DNA of 64,000 bases from Klebsormidium nitens. Lineage: Eukaryota; Streptophyta; Klebsormidiophyceae; Klebsormidiales; Klebsormidiaceae. The notes under the pieces were generated by a model. The model was given only the letters and a program-made list of their open reading frames with translations. It had not been told where the DNA came from and ran no database searches. Shown here in pieces: positions 24,801 through 35,310 of the stretch (the stretch's first letter is position 1; every line of letters starts with the position of its first letter). The stretch spans positions 62,001 to 126,000 of the forward strand of contig DF237157.1 in the NCBI GenBank assembly GCA_000708835.1, written 5' to 3'. Both the position numbers and the translations under genes were made by a program.

Positions 24801-26864
24801 TCCCACTTGCTAGGCTTCGCTTGACCTTTCCCAATTCCCCCTCTAGTCGAGCAATATTAACCCCCTTTTCACCGTTGTAAGCCCACTTTAAGAAGGGATT
24901 ACTCACTCAGAAGTTTTGAACTTTGTTAAAAACAAACCGTCTCAACCATGTCTCCAGGCCTATGTCCGCGGAAGACGTTGTCGAACGCGTCAAGTTCGGC
25001 AAGCGTCTCAAGTTCGCGACCCAGGGCGCGCGTGCTCTCAAGATCGCGCCCGCGCCGTTCAGCGCCGACGGCGCCCTCCGTTGGCCGTACTACACGCTGA
25101 TTGGCCCGGAAGACGGCGCGGAAGACGACCCGGAGGACGGCGCGCGCGCGGCGACCACGAAGCGCGTCCTCAAGCGCTTCAAGACGCCGCTGGACGCCCG
25201 AGTCGCGGCACTGCGGCAATCTGAGGCGAGCTATAAGGAGCAGGTGGGCGGATGCGGATCGTCCCACGATCGACACAAATTACGCCAAGATCAGAAGTTG
25301 GATCATTTCCGATGGCAGACACTGTAGATGTTGTTGTGGGCTCATCTGCACCGCTTCGTATCTCGTCTGAATATTGCTTAGAGGTTTTGGCTTCGACGGC
25401 TTGCAATACAAACTTTCAGGCGCACGGATTAGGAATTTCCCCAAGTCTGTGCCGTTCGAGTCACCATAGTCTGGCCCCGCGCGCTAGCTGAAACGCCCAC
25501 GCACACTCCCCCCGGGGGATACGACAAAGAATAACGGCTCGTTATTATGGTACCTCTCTGCTTTCCGGTTCAGGAGAAGGCTGATGTTGTTTACTGACCG
25601 TCATTGACGTCACCACAGGCCGAGGAGCAGTTTGTGGCGTCGGTTCTGGTGGAGCGCTTCAACCAGCTGTACCCCGGTGCGGTGCGCGAGCGCCTCGTCT
25701 TCCTGCAGCTGAACCTGGTCAAGGTGGCGTTCGGAGAATCGTGAGTCTTCGCTCGCGCGTGCGCGCGCGTCTCCATCCATTTTCTGCTTTGACATTTTGC
25801 GGTGCCGTACTAATCTGTGCCCTCGGTGCGGCTCGTCTTTCCTGCCTCTCAACCTGGTCAAGGTGGCGTTCGGGGAAGCGTAAGTCTTCGCACGGGCCCG
25901 CGCGCCTTCTTCCGTTTTCCGAACCTTTCCCTGTACTGATTGCCTGTGCAGCCCTTGCGCGCGCGGTGCGCAAGCGGGTAGTCCTTCTGCAACTGAATCT
26001 GGTCAAGGTGGCAACTGGGAACGTGAGTTTTTTGCGTGTGCGGGCACCATCTCCTAGTGTGCGGACCTTGAGACAAACTCAAGTCTGGTGTTGATAAAGG
26101 GAACCGCAAATTGTTCCTGGGTCTCGAACTATTCGATTCCGTTGAAAAGAGGAGCGGCGAAGCGACACGGAAAACTGTTAATCTTTTCTATTTTGATATG
26201 GAGGGAACGCTTCTAGCTCGCTACCATCCGATGCTTCGGAGAACTGTGCTAACGTTAGCCAGGCCCAAAAAAGGTGACGTCAGAAATCCACCCCGACGGG
26301 ACATTCGTTTCTTACATTGAGGCAATCTTGGTACAAGTCCTGATTCTGGCTTCTGAATTCACGTGGTTGGGACTGTGGTATCAATTCACACTTTCTCCGA
26401 GTTCGTTCTTAGCACCTTCACGGCCCCGCTTCCGTTTAAGCCTCCTTTTCTGAAGATCAAAACGAGCTTCACTTCCCTGCAGGGCTATGAGGCATCAGTG
26501 GTATACGGTAGAGGACTTCCTCGACGGCCACTACAAGAAGTTCTCGTGCAACGTGGGCGACTTCTCGCCCGAGTATTCGGACATCCTCCAGGCGTTCACC
26601 CACTGGACGTACGAGTTCTCGGGGGGAGAGCTTATGATCACCGACCTCCAGGGGATCAAGGGCCCAGATGAAGACACGTACTACCTCACGGATCCGGCGA
26701 TCCACTGCCGCGACTTGGACCACTTTTCGCGGCTCAACTGGGGCGAGGAGGGCTTCGCCATGTTTTTCGCCGCGCACAAGTGCAATAAGATATGCGCCAA
26801 GCTGAAGCTGAAGCCGCGCACGGCGACCAGCCCCCGATCGCCTTTCGACTCGCCGTTCAAGTGA
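21832..26864 (+). CDS. Alpha-type protein kinase with vWA domain
   Basis: Atypical Ser/Thr kinase of the MHCK/eEF2-kinase family. Seven exons: 21832..21956, 22816..23240, 23819..24069, 24442..24629, 24958..25243, 25619..25740, 26483..26864. They total 1,779 bp, exactly 593 codons, with GT-AG junctions. The N-terminus MGACLAKP fits N-myristoylation and palmitoylation, hence membrane attachment (inference). A Lys/Arg-rich helix is followed by a vWA domain from about residue 84 to 265, with the MIDAS-like DATGSMG at 91-97. The alpha-kinase domain runs from about 330 to 590: KFGKRLKFATQG, FVASVLVERFN, TYEFSGGELMITDLQG, LTDPAIHC, and the zinc-binding end NWGEEGFAMFFAAHKCN plus ICAKL. The vWA-plus-alpha-kinase order is that of Dictyostelium VwkA. 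Intron 6 carries two copies of the exon 6 donor edge, each with a good donor site. Confidence 0.93.
25842..26030 (+). repeat. Two decayed copies of kinase exon 6 donor edge
   Basis: The 3' end of exon 6 (encoding LNLVKVAFGES, ending 25740) recurs at 25848-25879 and 25990-26022, spacings about 139 and 143 bp. The first copy is followed by GTAAGT, arguably a stronger donor than the real GTGAGT, and the second by GTGAGT. Both copies also begin with a trace of the preceding GTGCG(C)...CTGC exon sequence. Confidence 0.93.
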
Positions 26865-29096
26865 AAGCTGGCTAAAGGATTGAGGTTTGAGGGAGAACGG
26901 GGAGAAATGAGTTGATTGGCAGCGAGTCGGTGAGATATTGTACTGTGTACAGGGATTGAAGATGCAAGCTAAGAGACGGCTGCAAGCTCACGTCCTGACA
27001 TTGATGGCGCGCAACTTGCCCCGCGGATGTCGAACGTGTACCCTTATTATTGGACTCAGACTTTGCTGGAACTTGGATTTAGCAAGGAAGGTATATGCAT
27101 AGTCGGACCAAAACAGGCGGTAGCTTCGGGCTTGTGCAGACAATTTGAGGAATGTTTCAAGGGGCCGGGATGCAGATGCGCAGTACTGGGAAGAAGCTGT
27201 ACATAGAGATAGTCAGTCCGGTCAAATTCGGTGGTGTCTTCTACATTCCTAGTAAACGTTTTTCTCATGCACGATCATCTTCAGTTGTTTTAAGAGCAAT
27301 ATTTGTGCCCGTTTTGCAACACTGATGCTCTATATATAGAGGTGTGCCACACCATCGCTGCTCGGACATATCCTGTGCTATCCGTTAAGACCTGCAATAG
27401 TCATCATGAGTCGTTTGAAACACGCCGCGCGGCCGACGCCCGGCTGATCCTGGCAAGGCGCGGAGACGCAATGATGATTGGCGGAAGTGCGACTCACGAG
27501 TTACTGGCTCGCCATGCGGCTGTCGAGTTAATGACGTACCGAAGCAGGTCGGGACACGATGACGAGGAGAGTACGCGAGCATATGAGTACACTTTAAAGG
27601 TACGTGCCGCGACATGCCCCAGTACTGTAATGGAGGAGCCGCGACGACAACCCAACCACCTTTATTACTATTAGAAGATGTCATCTTCTGATATTCTGCT
27701 CTCTGTGAATGAGAACGAATGCCAGCAGCTACTGGCGCTAGATTCCTCCCACGGTTTCGAGACCCGGACGCAGCTCCCCACACTGCTATAGGCCGAGATG
27801 GCGCTGCTTCCAGCTTGCAGCTATACATCGAAATGCATGCCGCCAGATCCTCTGCAATTTGGTATAATGTTGCCCTCGTCGATAACTCAGCAGAACTCTC
27901 GGCCGTAGGATTTCGGAAGATCGTTCAACGAAGATATTCGACCGTCGACTTGCGATTCTCTAATAGGCCGTCATGCAATAGCTTGGTAAAATGTAGCGGC
28001 TGAATCGCTAATCAGTTTGGCAACATGATGACATACAGAAAATCTAGGGTTTGAAATTTTGTGGCGCTGGAGGGTGAAACTCGCCGGTCAGCCTTTGGCA
28101 GGTGGTAGACGCAATCACCGGGGAGGATCTCTGTCCATTCCTATGTGCGCCAATCCTGGTTCAAAGTGCCCGGAATGCAGCAGTGAGCTGGATGTAAAAA
28201 GGCTGTTGCAAACCGCTGGCAGAAGCAAGAAAGAGAGACTAGTTTGTGCAATACGTGAACGTTGTGCTCGATCGCCTTTCTGCAGGCAGCTCATACTCGT
28301 ATGCAGGCCTCGAAAAGGCAAACTTAGCCGGACCAAAGATGTAAGCTTTGATTCTGAGAGCGCCAGACCTTTCTGTCAACATGGTCAAGCTCAGGTTCCA
28401 AATCGCTCTGCCAGAGGACCCTTTTCGGGAGCTGGAAGAGAACTGGAGCGCTGATAAAAGCAAAGCGCATACTATGGTGAGAACATCAATTCTCAAGAAG
28501 CTGGACTCTTTTCAAACAAGATACACTTGGAGAAGAAGTTCGTGAGTTCTGTGATCGAAGTATCTATAAGAAACTCTGTAACACCTGTTCAGTCCCCAAA
28601 CACTCTTGTCTTGACAGCTGTGAGCTGATGCCCAAGCACAATGCATGGGCTACAGCTAACAGTCTTCGATAAAAATCATTCACTTCTTTTGATGGTGGGA
28701 AAATCCCATGGGGCGGTCTGAAGCGTGTCTGCAAGAGCTGGAACAGGAGACCTGTTGAAATGCTGCAAGCAGCTGTCTCTTTCTTGGACCAGCTTAATCG
28801 GCATTTTGTGAGAATCACACATCACATGCACGTCCGGTTTCCAGACTCTTCATTGCCTTCCAGTGTTTCTTCGGTCTTGAGCAGAAAGCTCGAGCCAGGG
28901 CAAAAACCTCCTAAGTGTTGCGAAGCCCAATCCACCTTTAGGTGCGTTGTCCAATCGATTCGGCAACAAGAAGCCTCAGGTGAGAAGTAGAAATTGCTGG
29001 AAAAGTTTCCAATCGCAGCCTGAACCCAAGTTGTGATTTCATGACAAACCCCTTTCTAGTAGATTGCATATCTCACTCAATCCTGCTTCTCTCCAG
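26865..29096. other. Intergenic region with possible upstream exons
   Basis: Nothing here is firmly coding. A short ATG frame at 28381 (MVKLRFQIALPEDPF..., donor-like GTGAG near 28476) and a Cys-pair stretch CPECSSELDVKRL near 28170 could be upstream exons of the coiled-coil gene, but their phase does not join directly to its first supported exon. A dispersed repeat copy lies at 27902-27974. Confidence 0.35.
27902..27974. repeat. Dispersed repeat, copy 2
   Basis: This aligns with 19965-20039. It shares GCCGTAGGATT, then CAACGAAGATATTCGACCGT (against TACGAAGACATTTGGACCGT), a GATTCT block, and GTCAT at the end. No terminal repeats or target duplication are obvious. Confidence 0.65.
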
Positions 29097-30813
29097 GCAA
29101 GCCCCAAGCCGCTGAAATTCCTCAAATCGCGCTCGCGGGAACGCCGCCTAGATTGCCTCCAGTGGGCGCTGGAGACGCTGAGGAGCAGCAGGTCGCGTTG
29201 TTACAAGGGGCCCGCGCTCAGCAGGTGTGCGCACGCGCGCGCGCCGCGCACCTTGAGAGCCAGGTGAGAGCTGCGTGGTTTTAGTTACCTCTTTGGACAG
29301 ACCATGCGACCCAATTTTGCTAATATATAATCCAGAAGCTTCTGGCTCCGTTTCTAGCCCTTTAGAGGCACTGGGGTCTACATATGCTGCGCCAGTGCGA
29401 AGCAGGGACAGCTGGCAAATACCACAGAGTGCAGACATGCAGAGAGCAGCGAAAATCAGAGCGAGGTACGGGTTCTTGCCTTTGCATCCTTCTAGTGCAG
29501 TTTCTACTCTTTTTTCTTCCAGATATCATTTTTGCACCTTCTCTTTCCTTCTTCTTGCTTGTTCCTTCCTTAGCTTGGATTTTGAGTTCTCTAGACAAGT
29601 ACATAATTCAGCTGCCACTTCAGCTGGTCTCAAGAGGTTGTGTGCGTCCTGTGCTCTACAGCAGACGTGAATAGTGTTCGATTGTGGGTCTTGAAATCGC
29701 TATTAGACATTTGAAAGACCGGAGTCCGAGAGCCGATGCGTTCTCAGCTAATGTTCCAGCTGAAACCGAGGCTAAGCTCTCACAGTGTTTTCGACATGGA
29801 TTGTGCGGGCCTTGATCGCAACAAACGACTTCGCTTGGTTTCATATAGCTTGAGGTGTCCAGTCCGTTCTGACAGGTCCCGTTTAAACATGATTGTGGGA
29901 CGATTTTCGACAGACAATGCGTAATCCTCGTTCGTCCCTTCTCACCCAGGTTGCAAAGCTGCGATTGGAGAAGCTCGGTCTCACGCGTCAGAATGAGGTC
30001 CTCGCTGACCTGATCACCAGGCACGCCAAAGAGCACGAAGCGAAACTAGCAGGCCTCCTTCTAAAACATGATTCTGAGCGGGTAGAGCTCGTTAAAAGGC
30101 ATCACAAAGTCGAAGAGGCGCTGGTCAAACAAAATGGCGACGCTCTAGCGGAGGCGCAGCGCTGGAAGGTTGCCATGGAAGGTGTTTGGAAAGAGATCTG
30201 GGGATTGGACACGGAGCGTAAAGAGCTGCGGAAGAAAGGGCGGAGCTTGCGTAAAGAACGGGATGCCGCCCGGGCAGAGGCGCGCGGTTGGCAAGTGGAC
30301 CTCGCGAGGGCGCAGCAGCGTCTGAAGAGAGTGACGATAGCGGACCTCGAGGCGCCACGGACGAGCCTGGCTATATGTTGCGCGGAAGTGGAAAGCGTCC
30401 GTAAAGAGAACGAAAGCGTCCGGAAAGAAAATGAAAGCGTCCATAGAGAGAACGAAAACGTCCGGAAAGAGAACGAAAGCGTCCGGAAAGAGAGCGAGAG
30501 CGTCCGGAAAGAGAACGAAAGACTCCGAAAAGACGCAGAGAGCGTCCAAAAGGACGTCGAGAGCTTCGAAAAGGAAGCGGATGCTCTTTGGGAGGAACTA
30601 GAGCGGGTGGAAGGTGCGAAAAAGACGGCAATCGCGGAGGCGGAAACGGCGGAGGGCGCGCGGGCGCGTGCGCGCACAGAACTAGAGGCGGCTGTCACGC
30701 GGCTGGTGGAGTCGCAGCAAGCGCGCGCGGGGCTGCAGCGGGAGCTCGCGGACGCGCTTGCGGCTTTGGACGGTGTGAAAAGGCACCACGCAACGGGTGA
30801 GAACATGGACTGA
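29097..30813 (+). CDS. Coiled-coil protein, 5' incomplete
   Basis: Two supported exons, 29097..29263 and 29950..30813, joined in phase to give HLESQ-VAKLRLEKLGL. The first exon begins in phase 1, so at least one upstream exon with the start codon is missing from this model. The product is almost entirely charged and helical, with Lys/Glu/Arg-rich heptads. A central block repeats VRKENES about eight times. No enzyme motif is seen, so I infer a structural or scaffolding role only. The frame ends at TGA 30811-30813, but the same frame is open again for 150 codons and starts with coiled-coil-like EKLAVPEGEVRRLT. A good donor (CGG-GTGAGA) lies just upstream at 30797. The true 3' end is therefore uncertain: stop, nonsense mutation or further splicing. 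Confidence 0.6.
30397..30560 (+). repeat. 21-bp tandem heptad repeat
   Basis: About eight units of a 21-bp sequence encode VRKENES and variants (VHRENEN, VRKESES, LRKDAES, VQKDVES). The DNA itself is repeated (CGTCCGGAAAGAGAACGAAA), so the coiled coil has expanded by whole-heptad duplication. Confidence 0.92.
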
Positions 30814-32864
30814 GAGAAGCTGGCGGTACCGGAAGGGGAAGTGCGGCGGCTGACGTCAGTTGGGAGCTTGAAGGAGACGCCAGCATACGTGGAAACGACG
30901 TCAGCTGGTGGCGGGACTCTAGAGAGCCAAGCCGGGAACGGGGGGGCAGATTTGCGGCAGCGGTCTGCGGCGGGGCAGACTGTGATTGGAAGGGGCGATG
31001 ATTGCTCTGGTGTAGATTATCACCGCAAGGACCGAGGAGTTAAAGAAGGGGTTACTGTGTCAGCGCATGATTGGAGCCGAGGGCCGCTTTGCCTGCTTTC
31101 GAACCGGGCCCTGTCGGTTCTCAACCCGGGTCGAAGAGGATCCGGGTTGGTCCGCCTCTGCGTCTGTTCTCCCGACTGGTCGCCGCGCCACTCTAGTTTC
31201 CCTCCGGCTTGCTACATTGCCACTCGACGGCCGAACCAACCCGGAAGGTATCGGACTACCTGAGGGCCGTTAACCCGGAGGCGAAGGCGGGACCGGCGGG
31301 CTTCCAAGGCGGGCGGCTCAATCCCGGCAGGGTTGCAGGGTTTTGGGTGTCGGGTCGATCGTCGTTTTAAAACCAGCGGACGGGAAGATATTGGATTTGA
31401 TAGCAGCGAGGGTCTGTGCCGCTCGTCTGTGGGTGCAAAAAAGCTTTCCGGGAGCGGAAGGAAGCCAGAGCGACCGATCGTTCCTCTACACGTGTCAGGT
31501 GTCCAAGCGGGGAAAAGAAGCTTGCAGGCCCCAGAATCCAGAGCGAGAGCTTGAAAAGGAACGTTGCAGTAAAGTGGCGGGGTTGAGGGTCGTGGGCTGT
31601 CTCCGGAAGCAGATAGTAGCGACCGCGCTCCTCAAAGTGACGACTAGTCCACTTGAGACGCGGAGGGTCTGGGGACTTGCGCGGTCGAGTCGGAGCGCGA
31701 ACTGGCCGCAGCTAGGTGCGGAGGACGGGGCGCCTTCGGCGAGAGAATTACGCGGCGGCTCATAGCGGAAGTGCTACCCACTTTTGTAAGCGACAATCTA
31801 ACAAGAGCGAGTTGGGTGTTGATAAGCATCAAGCCTTAATATACTGAGAGAGGGATTGTGCACTCTTTGACCTGGACGCAAATAGCAACCCTCAGGTTGC
31901 GAGAAGCACCAGGGTTGCAGGCCGGCTTAGTAAGCAAGCACTGCAAACTGAGACTACTGCCGATCATGAATGCATGCGATGCAAGCTCTTACAAGGCATG
32001 CAGGCTCCTCTCGAGCTATTGAACTGACTGTTCACAGTGCAGGCAGACACGGTCAACAGTTTTAGCGGCGTTGATGCAAAGATTTGCGATTTGCAACGGG
32101 AGTTGTCCTACTGAAGAAGAGTCACAAGGAAAGAAAACCATGCTCTGCGAGTATGCATGAACCGTCGACGTGTACGTAGTCGACGTGCAACAAATAATAC
32201 ACTCTAGGAGATTGATCAAAGTTGGTGCTAAGACGGCATGTATATATGCAGTTTGCGTCGATCATCAGCTTCAGATAGCGTCTCGTCGACCCCGGATATA
32301 CATATACACCACCGTTACCTACCCATTTTGATGGGCCGCGCAAAGCAGGATTTATGAATAACGCGTTAGCCGGTTCGGGCGGCCGGGCCGCCTTTCATAG
32401 CCTGTGCTGCTCAGTGACGTCTGATAATCTGCAATTTAACCGGGCTGCTAGAAGTTTGCCCCCGACACATAACGGCCAATATACCCCAAAACCTAACATT
32501 ATGAGAATTTCAGGTCTGCTCTACCCGTGAACAAGCACTTACAAGTGCAGCTCGCAGGAGAGCACACACGTCGCTGAATTAACGAGCGCCCGATCGTCTG
32601 AGGATAAGTCTTGCTGGCGCCTAAGTGGTCGGCCGAATCCTTTTGAACAGTCGAGACGGTTGCTTCTCCCCATACGCTATCCCTTAGCGGGGAGCAACCG
32701 CCCCTCGCCTATGGTATAGCACACACTCGACGCGCCCGCGAGCCGCGCCAGAGTCTCGCGTGCCCGACCATGCCGAGCTGACTCGGACAGTCAGCAATCA
32801 GCTAGCTACGACGTACTCAAGTCCACTGTCTCAGACATGCTGTTGACGTGTCCGATCACAAGTA
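30814..32864. other. No confident gene; open frames downstream of the coiled-coil ORF
   Basis: Frame 30814-31263 continues the coiled-coil frame after its TGA. Another frame, 31343-31765, starts at a non-ATG codon and shows no motif. An imperfect hairpin lies at 32658-32699. GTCGAC-type palindromes occur near 32163-32185. I see no RNA gene. Confidence 0.4.
32658..32699. other. Imperfect hairpin
   Basis: GGTTGCTTCTCCCC pairs with GGGGAGCAACC across a loop of about 17 bases, with a two-base bulge. Its function is unknown. It could be an RNA structure or a remnant of a small inverted-repeat element. Confidence 0.55.
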
Positions 32865-33160
32865 GCGACCTCGCGGAAGCCAGGCAGATGCGCAGTGGAA
32901 TATACAGAGGACACATTTGCTGAGTCTGCATCGTGCTTTTGAACAAAAGCGAGCATCTTAGTTTCGGCTTTTTCAAGCTCGCTGAAAGAGAGCGGGGGCG
33001 ATATCAGAAGGGCAGGCAGATGCGAAGCGCTGACAGAGTTCAGAGTGGAACGCACTGTTGTCACATCCGCTTAGCACCTTGACTTTGAACAATAGCGGGG
33101 GCAATGGCGAGAATCTTAGCTTCCGAATCCCCAAGCTCTTTGAACAAAAGTTCAAGAATG
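32865..33160 (+). repeat. Tandem duplication of a gene leader, about 146-159 bp offset
   Basis: The segment with AGGCAGATGCG, AGTGGAA, GAACAAAAGCGAGCATCTTA and AAGCTCGCTGA (32882-32989) recurs in order at 33014-33142. Offsets between matching blocks are 132-159 bp. The second copy contains the first ATG of the membrane-protein ORF (33104), whereas the corresponding position of the first copy is changed. Confidence 0.75.
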
Positions 33161-33970
33161 GCGGCGCCCTTTCCATCTCTCAAGATGCGCTCCCCTCTGT
33201 TTCTGCTGCTTGCTCTCAGCAGTATCACCCACTCTGCACGCGGAGAACTCTCCAGCGGCTGCAACCCGCTTCCTGAGCCCAGCCTTGTTAACCAGTTTTT
33301 GCTAACAAACCACTCGGACCTGAGAAACCCCGCGTTCGGGGAAAGCGTTAACGGGCTGACCGCCGAGGAAGGGTTACGGTTTCCGCGGCAGCTACAGGTG
33401 GTCAAGTGCCATTCCTTTGGAAACCTTTCAACTGGAAACTCTTCCTTTGACTTTTACCAAGTGGAATCGCCCAGCCAGGTTTGCAAGGCGCCCCCGCCTT
33501 TGGAATTCGACTTGTCGCCAAACGTGCGTAGCGAAATGAAGGGTCCGGGGGGTCTGCTGTTCCTCGCGTTCTTGGCCTCGGTGATAATTACGGGTTTAAC
33601 GACGTGGGCTATTGTCTTCTCGCTGGGGGCGTTCCTTGTCAGGAGTATTGGTCGCCTCGTATGCTGGTTGTCGGGAAAGCTTTGCGTCTCTCCCGAAGCG
33701 GAAGCCAACATGAACAATACCAGTCTCGTGATACAAGAAAGTTTTGGCGCCGCCTTCTATGTGCAAACCAACGGCGTGTGGAGCCTCGACAAGAACGCGA
33801 AGCGAGCTGCGGACCCACTCAGCCAGACACACGACGTGGCGACCTGGGACACTGACTTTGGCGGTTCGTGGTCGCCTTCAAATGATTTCTCTTTCCCGGA
33901 GCCAAATCGCGCGGCTCCTGCACAAAAGACCTCTGCATTGCAGAGAAGCTGCACCTTTCTCAATGTTTAG
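33158..33970 (+). CDS. Single-pass membrane protein, unknown family
   Basis: Start chosen at ATG 33158, whose product opens with a clear signal peptide ending near LLLALSSITHSARG. ATG 33104 (in frame, upstream) and 33185 are alternatives. An extracytoplasmic domain follows with several N-glycosylation sequons (NHS, NLS, NSS) and a few Cys. A hydrophobic segment of about 30 residues (LLFLAFLASVIITGLTTWAI onward) precedes a cytoplasmic tail. I do not recognise the family. The last part (33883-33970) is overlapped in another frame by an open reading that runs through a second hydrophobic segment into the next ORF. The two may therefore be one gene joined by an unrecognised intron, a frameshift or an assembly error. 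Confidence 0.65.
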   Translation: MAAPFPSLKMRSPLFLLLALSSITHSARGELSSGCNPLPEPSLVNQFLLTNHSDLRNPAFGESVNGLTAEEGLRFPRQLQVVKCHSFGNLSTGNSSFDFYQVESPSQVCKAPPPLEFDLSPNVRSEMKGPGGLLFLAFLASVIITGLTTWAIVFSLGAFLVRSIGRLVCWLSGKLCVSPEAEANMNNTSLVIQESFGAAFYVQTNGVWSLDKNAKRAADPLSQTHDVATWDTDFGGSWSPSNDFSFPEPNRAAPAQKTSALQRSCTFLNV

Positions 33971-34038
33971 CTGAGGTTTGCGCCTGCATCCTCGCTTATG
34001 CCGGCCTTTTCGCCGTCATCGGCTTCGTCGTTGTCGCC

Positions 34039-34401
34039 ATGCTATGCCAGACGTCAGTAAATGACGTCACGCCCAAAGGTCCCATTGGTCTTCCCGACCC
34101 CGCAGGGGGCCTGAACCGGTTCCTTAATGACTCGGGAACAGGTTTAAACCTGACCCTGTGTGCGACGAAGACCATGACCTTTTACGTGAGCTGCCCGGTT
34201 CGCTGTGCCGGTTTGGGCGAGCCCTACGGGAACCGGGCGCCCGGGAAAGCGCAGCTCAAAGTTTGCCCCGACTACTTTGAACGGACACCTGTCAAGATGG
34301 CCCTAATCGAGAACGTCTGTGACGGGGTGGCAGGTGCGGTCGCCGTTCTGCTGACGTTTTGGTGTTGCCGATGCTGCTTGAGAAAGAAACGCGTTAATTG
34401 A
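34039..34401 (+). CDS. Cys-rich membrane ORF, probably 3' part of the preceding gene
   Basis: ATG at 34039, but the same frame is open from about 33883. That upstream part encodes a hydrophobic helix (AEVCACILAYAGLFAVIGFV) just before the ATG. The product has a Cys-containing extracytoplasmic-like region with NDS and NLT sequons, then a second hydrophobic helix (VAGAVAVLLTFWCC) and a basic Cys-rich end CCLRKKRVN. CTCTGCATTGCAG ending at 33943 is a good acceptor that would place translation in this frame, but I cannot find a convincing donor upstream. Read together with the preceding ORF, this would make a glycoprotein with two or three membrane segments. Confidence 0.5.
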   Translation: MLCQTSVNDVTPKGPIGLPDPAGGLNRFLNDSGTGLNLTLCATKTMTFYVSCPVRCAGLGEPYGNRAPGKAQLKVCPDYFERTPVKMALIENVCDGVAGAVAVLLTFWCCRCCLRKKRVN

Positions 34402-35310
34402 GGCAGCTCGGTTGACTTCGACGGGCAAACATCAAAGCGGTTCATAAGGATCAAACAGGAGAGATAGGAGTTTGAATAAGGGTTTCCTGGATACGAAAGA
34501 AGCAGGAGACTATATTTGAGCCCACTGTTCGCGATTAAAGATAGCTAGGCGGATCTATGATCGAAATAATGATGTCCCGGTGTCGCGAGTCAGCCTAGTT
34601 TGATACCTTTGCAACGCAAAGTTGATGAAGCATGCAATCTCTAATAGCTTGTTTCAGAGCACGAGCAGGCTGGACGTACGTTGCGCACCCGACAATTAAT
34701 GAAGATTTCGACGGAGAATCAAAGCGAAGGAATGTGTTCAATAGTGATCGTACTAATGGTATACGCATGAGTCACCGCTTATACGTCCGTCATCGGGTTC
34801 ATATAGGCTGCTTCCGACGCCGACGTTACATGCATAGTATGGAGGAGATATCGTCGCATCCCGGACGATAAACTTTCATGCATTTGCAAGCATGTGTGCG
34901 TGGATCTATCTTGAAAATATCTTCCTCGACGATTGGCCGGGCCGATCGACCGAAATATAGCGGCTCGCGTTTGAGCGCCACTCTCGCAGACAGTAGGTGC
35001 ATCCAACCGTCGAGCCGCATTCATTCCAAACGAATCAGTGCTAAACGAAGGTTCGGTTGAATTGTGAAGTGAGGCCAACCGTCACCTTCAGTTCATGTCA
35101 AATGTTGAAGTAGACCGTCGAATGAGAGTCCAACCTAGCACCAAGCTTCAAGTGCAGGGTTATCGCGCGCCTATACAGGTTTCGACCTTCAAGAGGCTTT
35201 CTCTAAGCACAGCAAGCCGACCGTCTCGTCAACCGCCACTGGGCGGCTCGATAGGAGTAACGAAGGCGCAATAATACACTACCGCTAGCACGCACTGATC
35301 TCCACTAAGA
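34402..35310. other. Intergenic between converging genes; nothing recognised
   Basis: This is the region between the membrane ORFs (plus strand) and the methyltransferase gene (minus strand). It probably holds both 3' untranslated regions. The short phrase ACCGTCGA recurs at about 35008 and 35114. No coding or RNA gene is seen. Confidence 0.4.

Noticed and set aside
27303-27674. 123-codon frame with MCPFCNTDALYIEVCH
   Set aside because: It starts at a non-ATG codon, shows no known domain, has no splice context, and its composition is like intergenic DNA.
30102-30806. Long minus-strand open frame opposite the coiled-coil exon
   Set aside because: It is a shadow of the 21-bp repeat. The translation is Ser/Phe/Leu monotony with no motif, while the plus strand gives a proper coiled coil and joins to an upstream exon.
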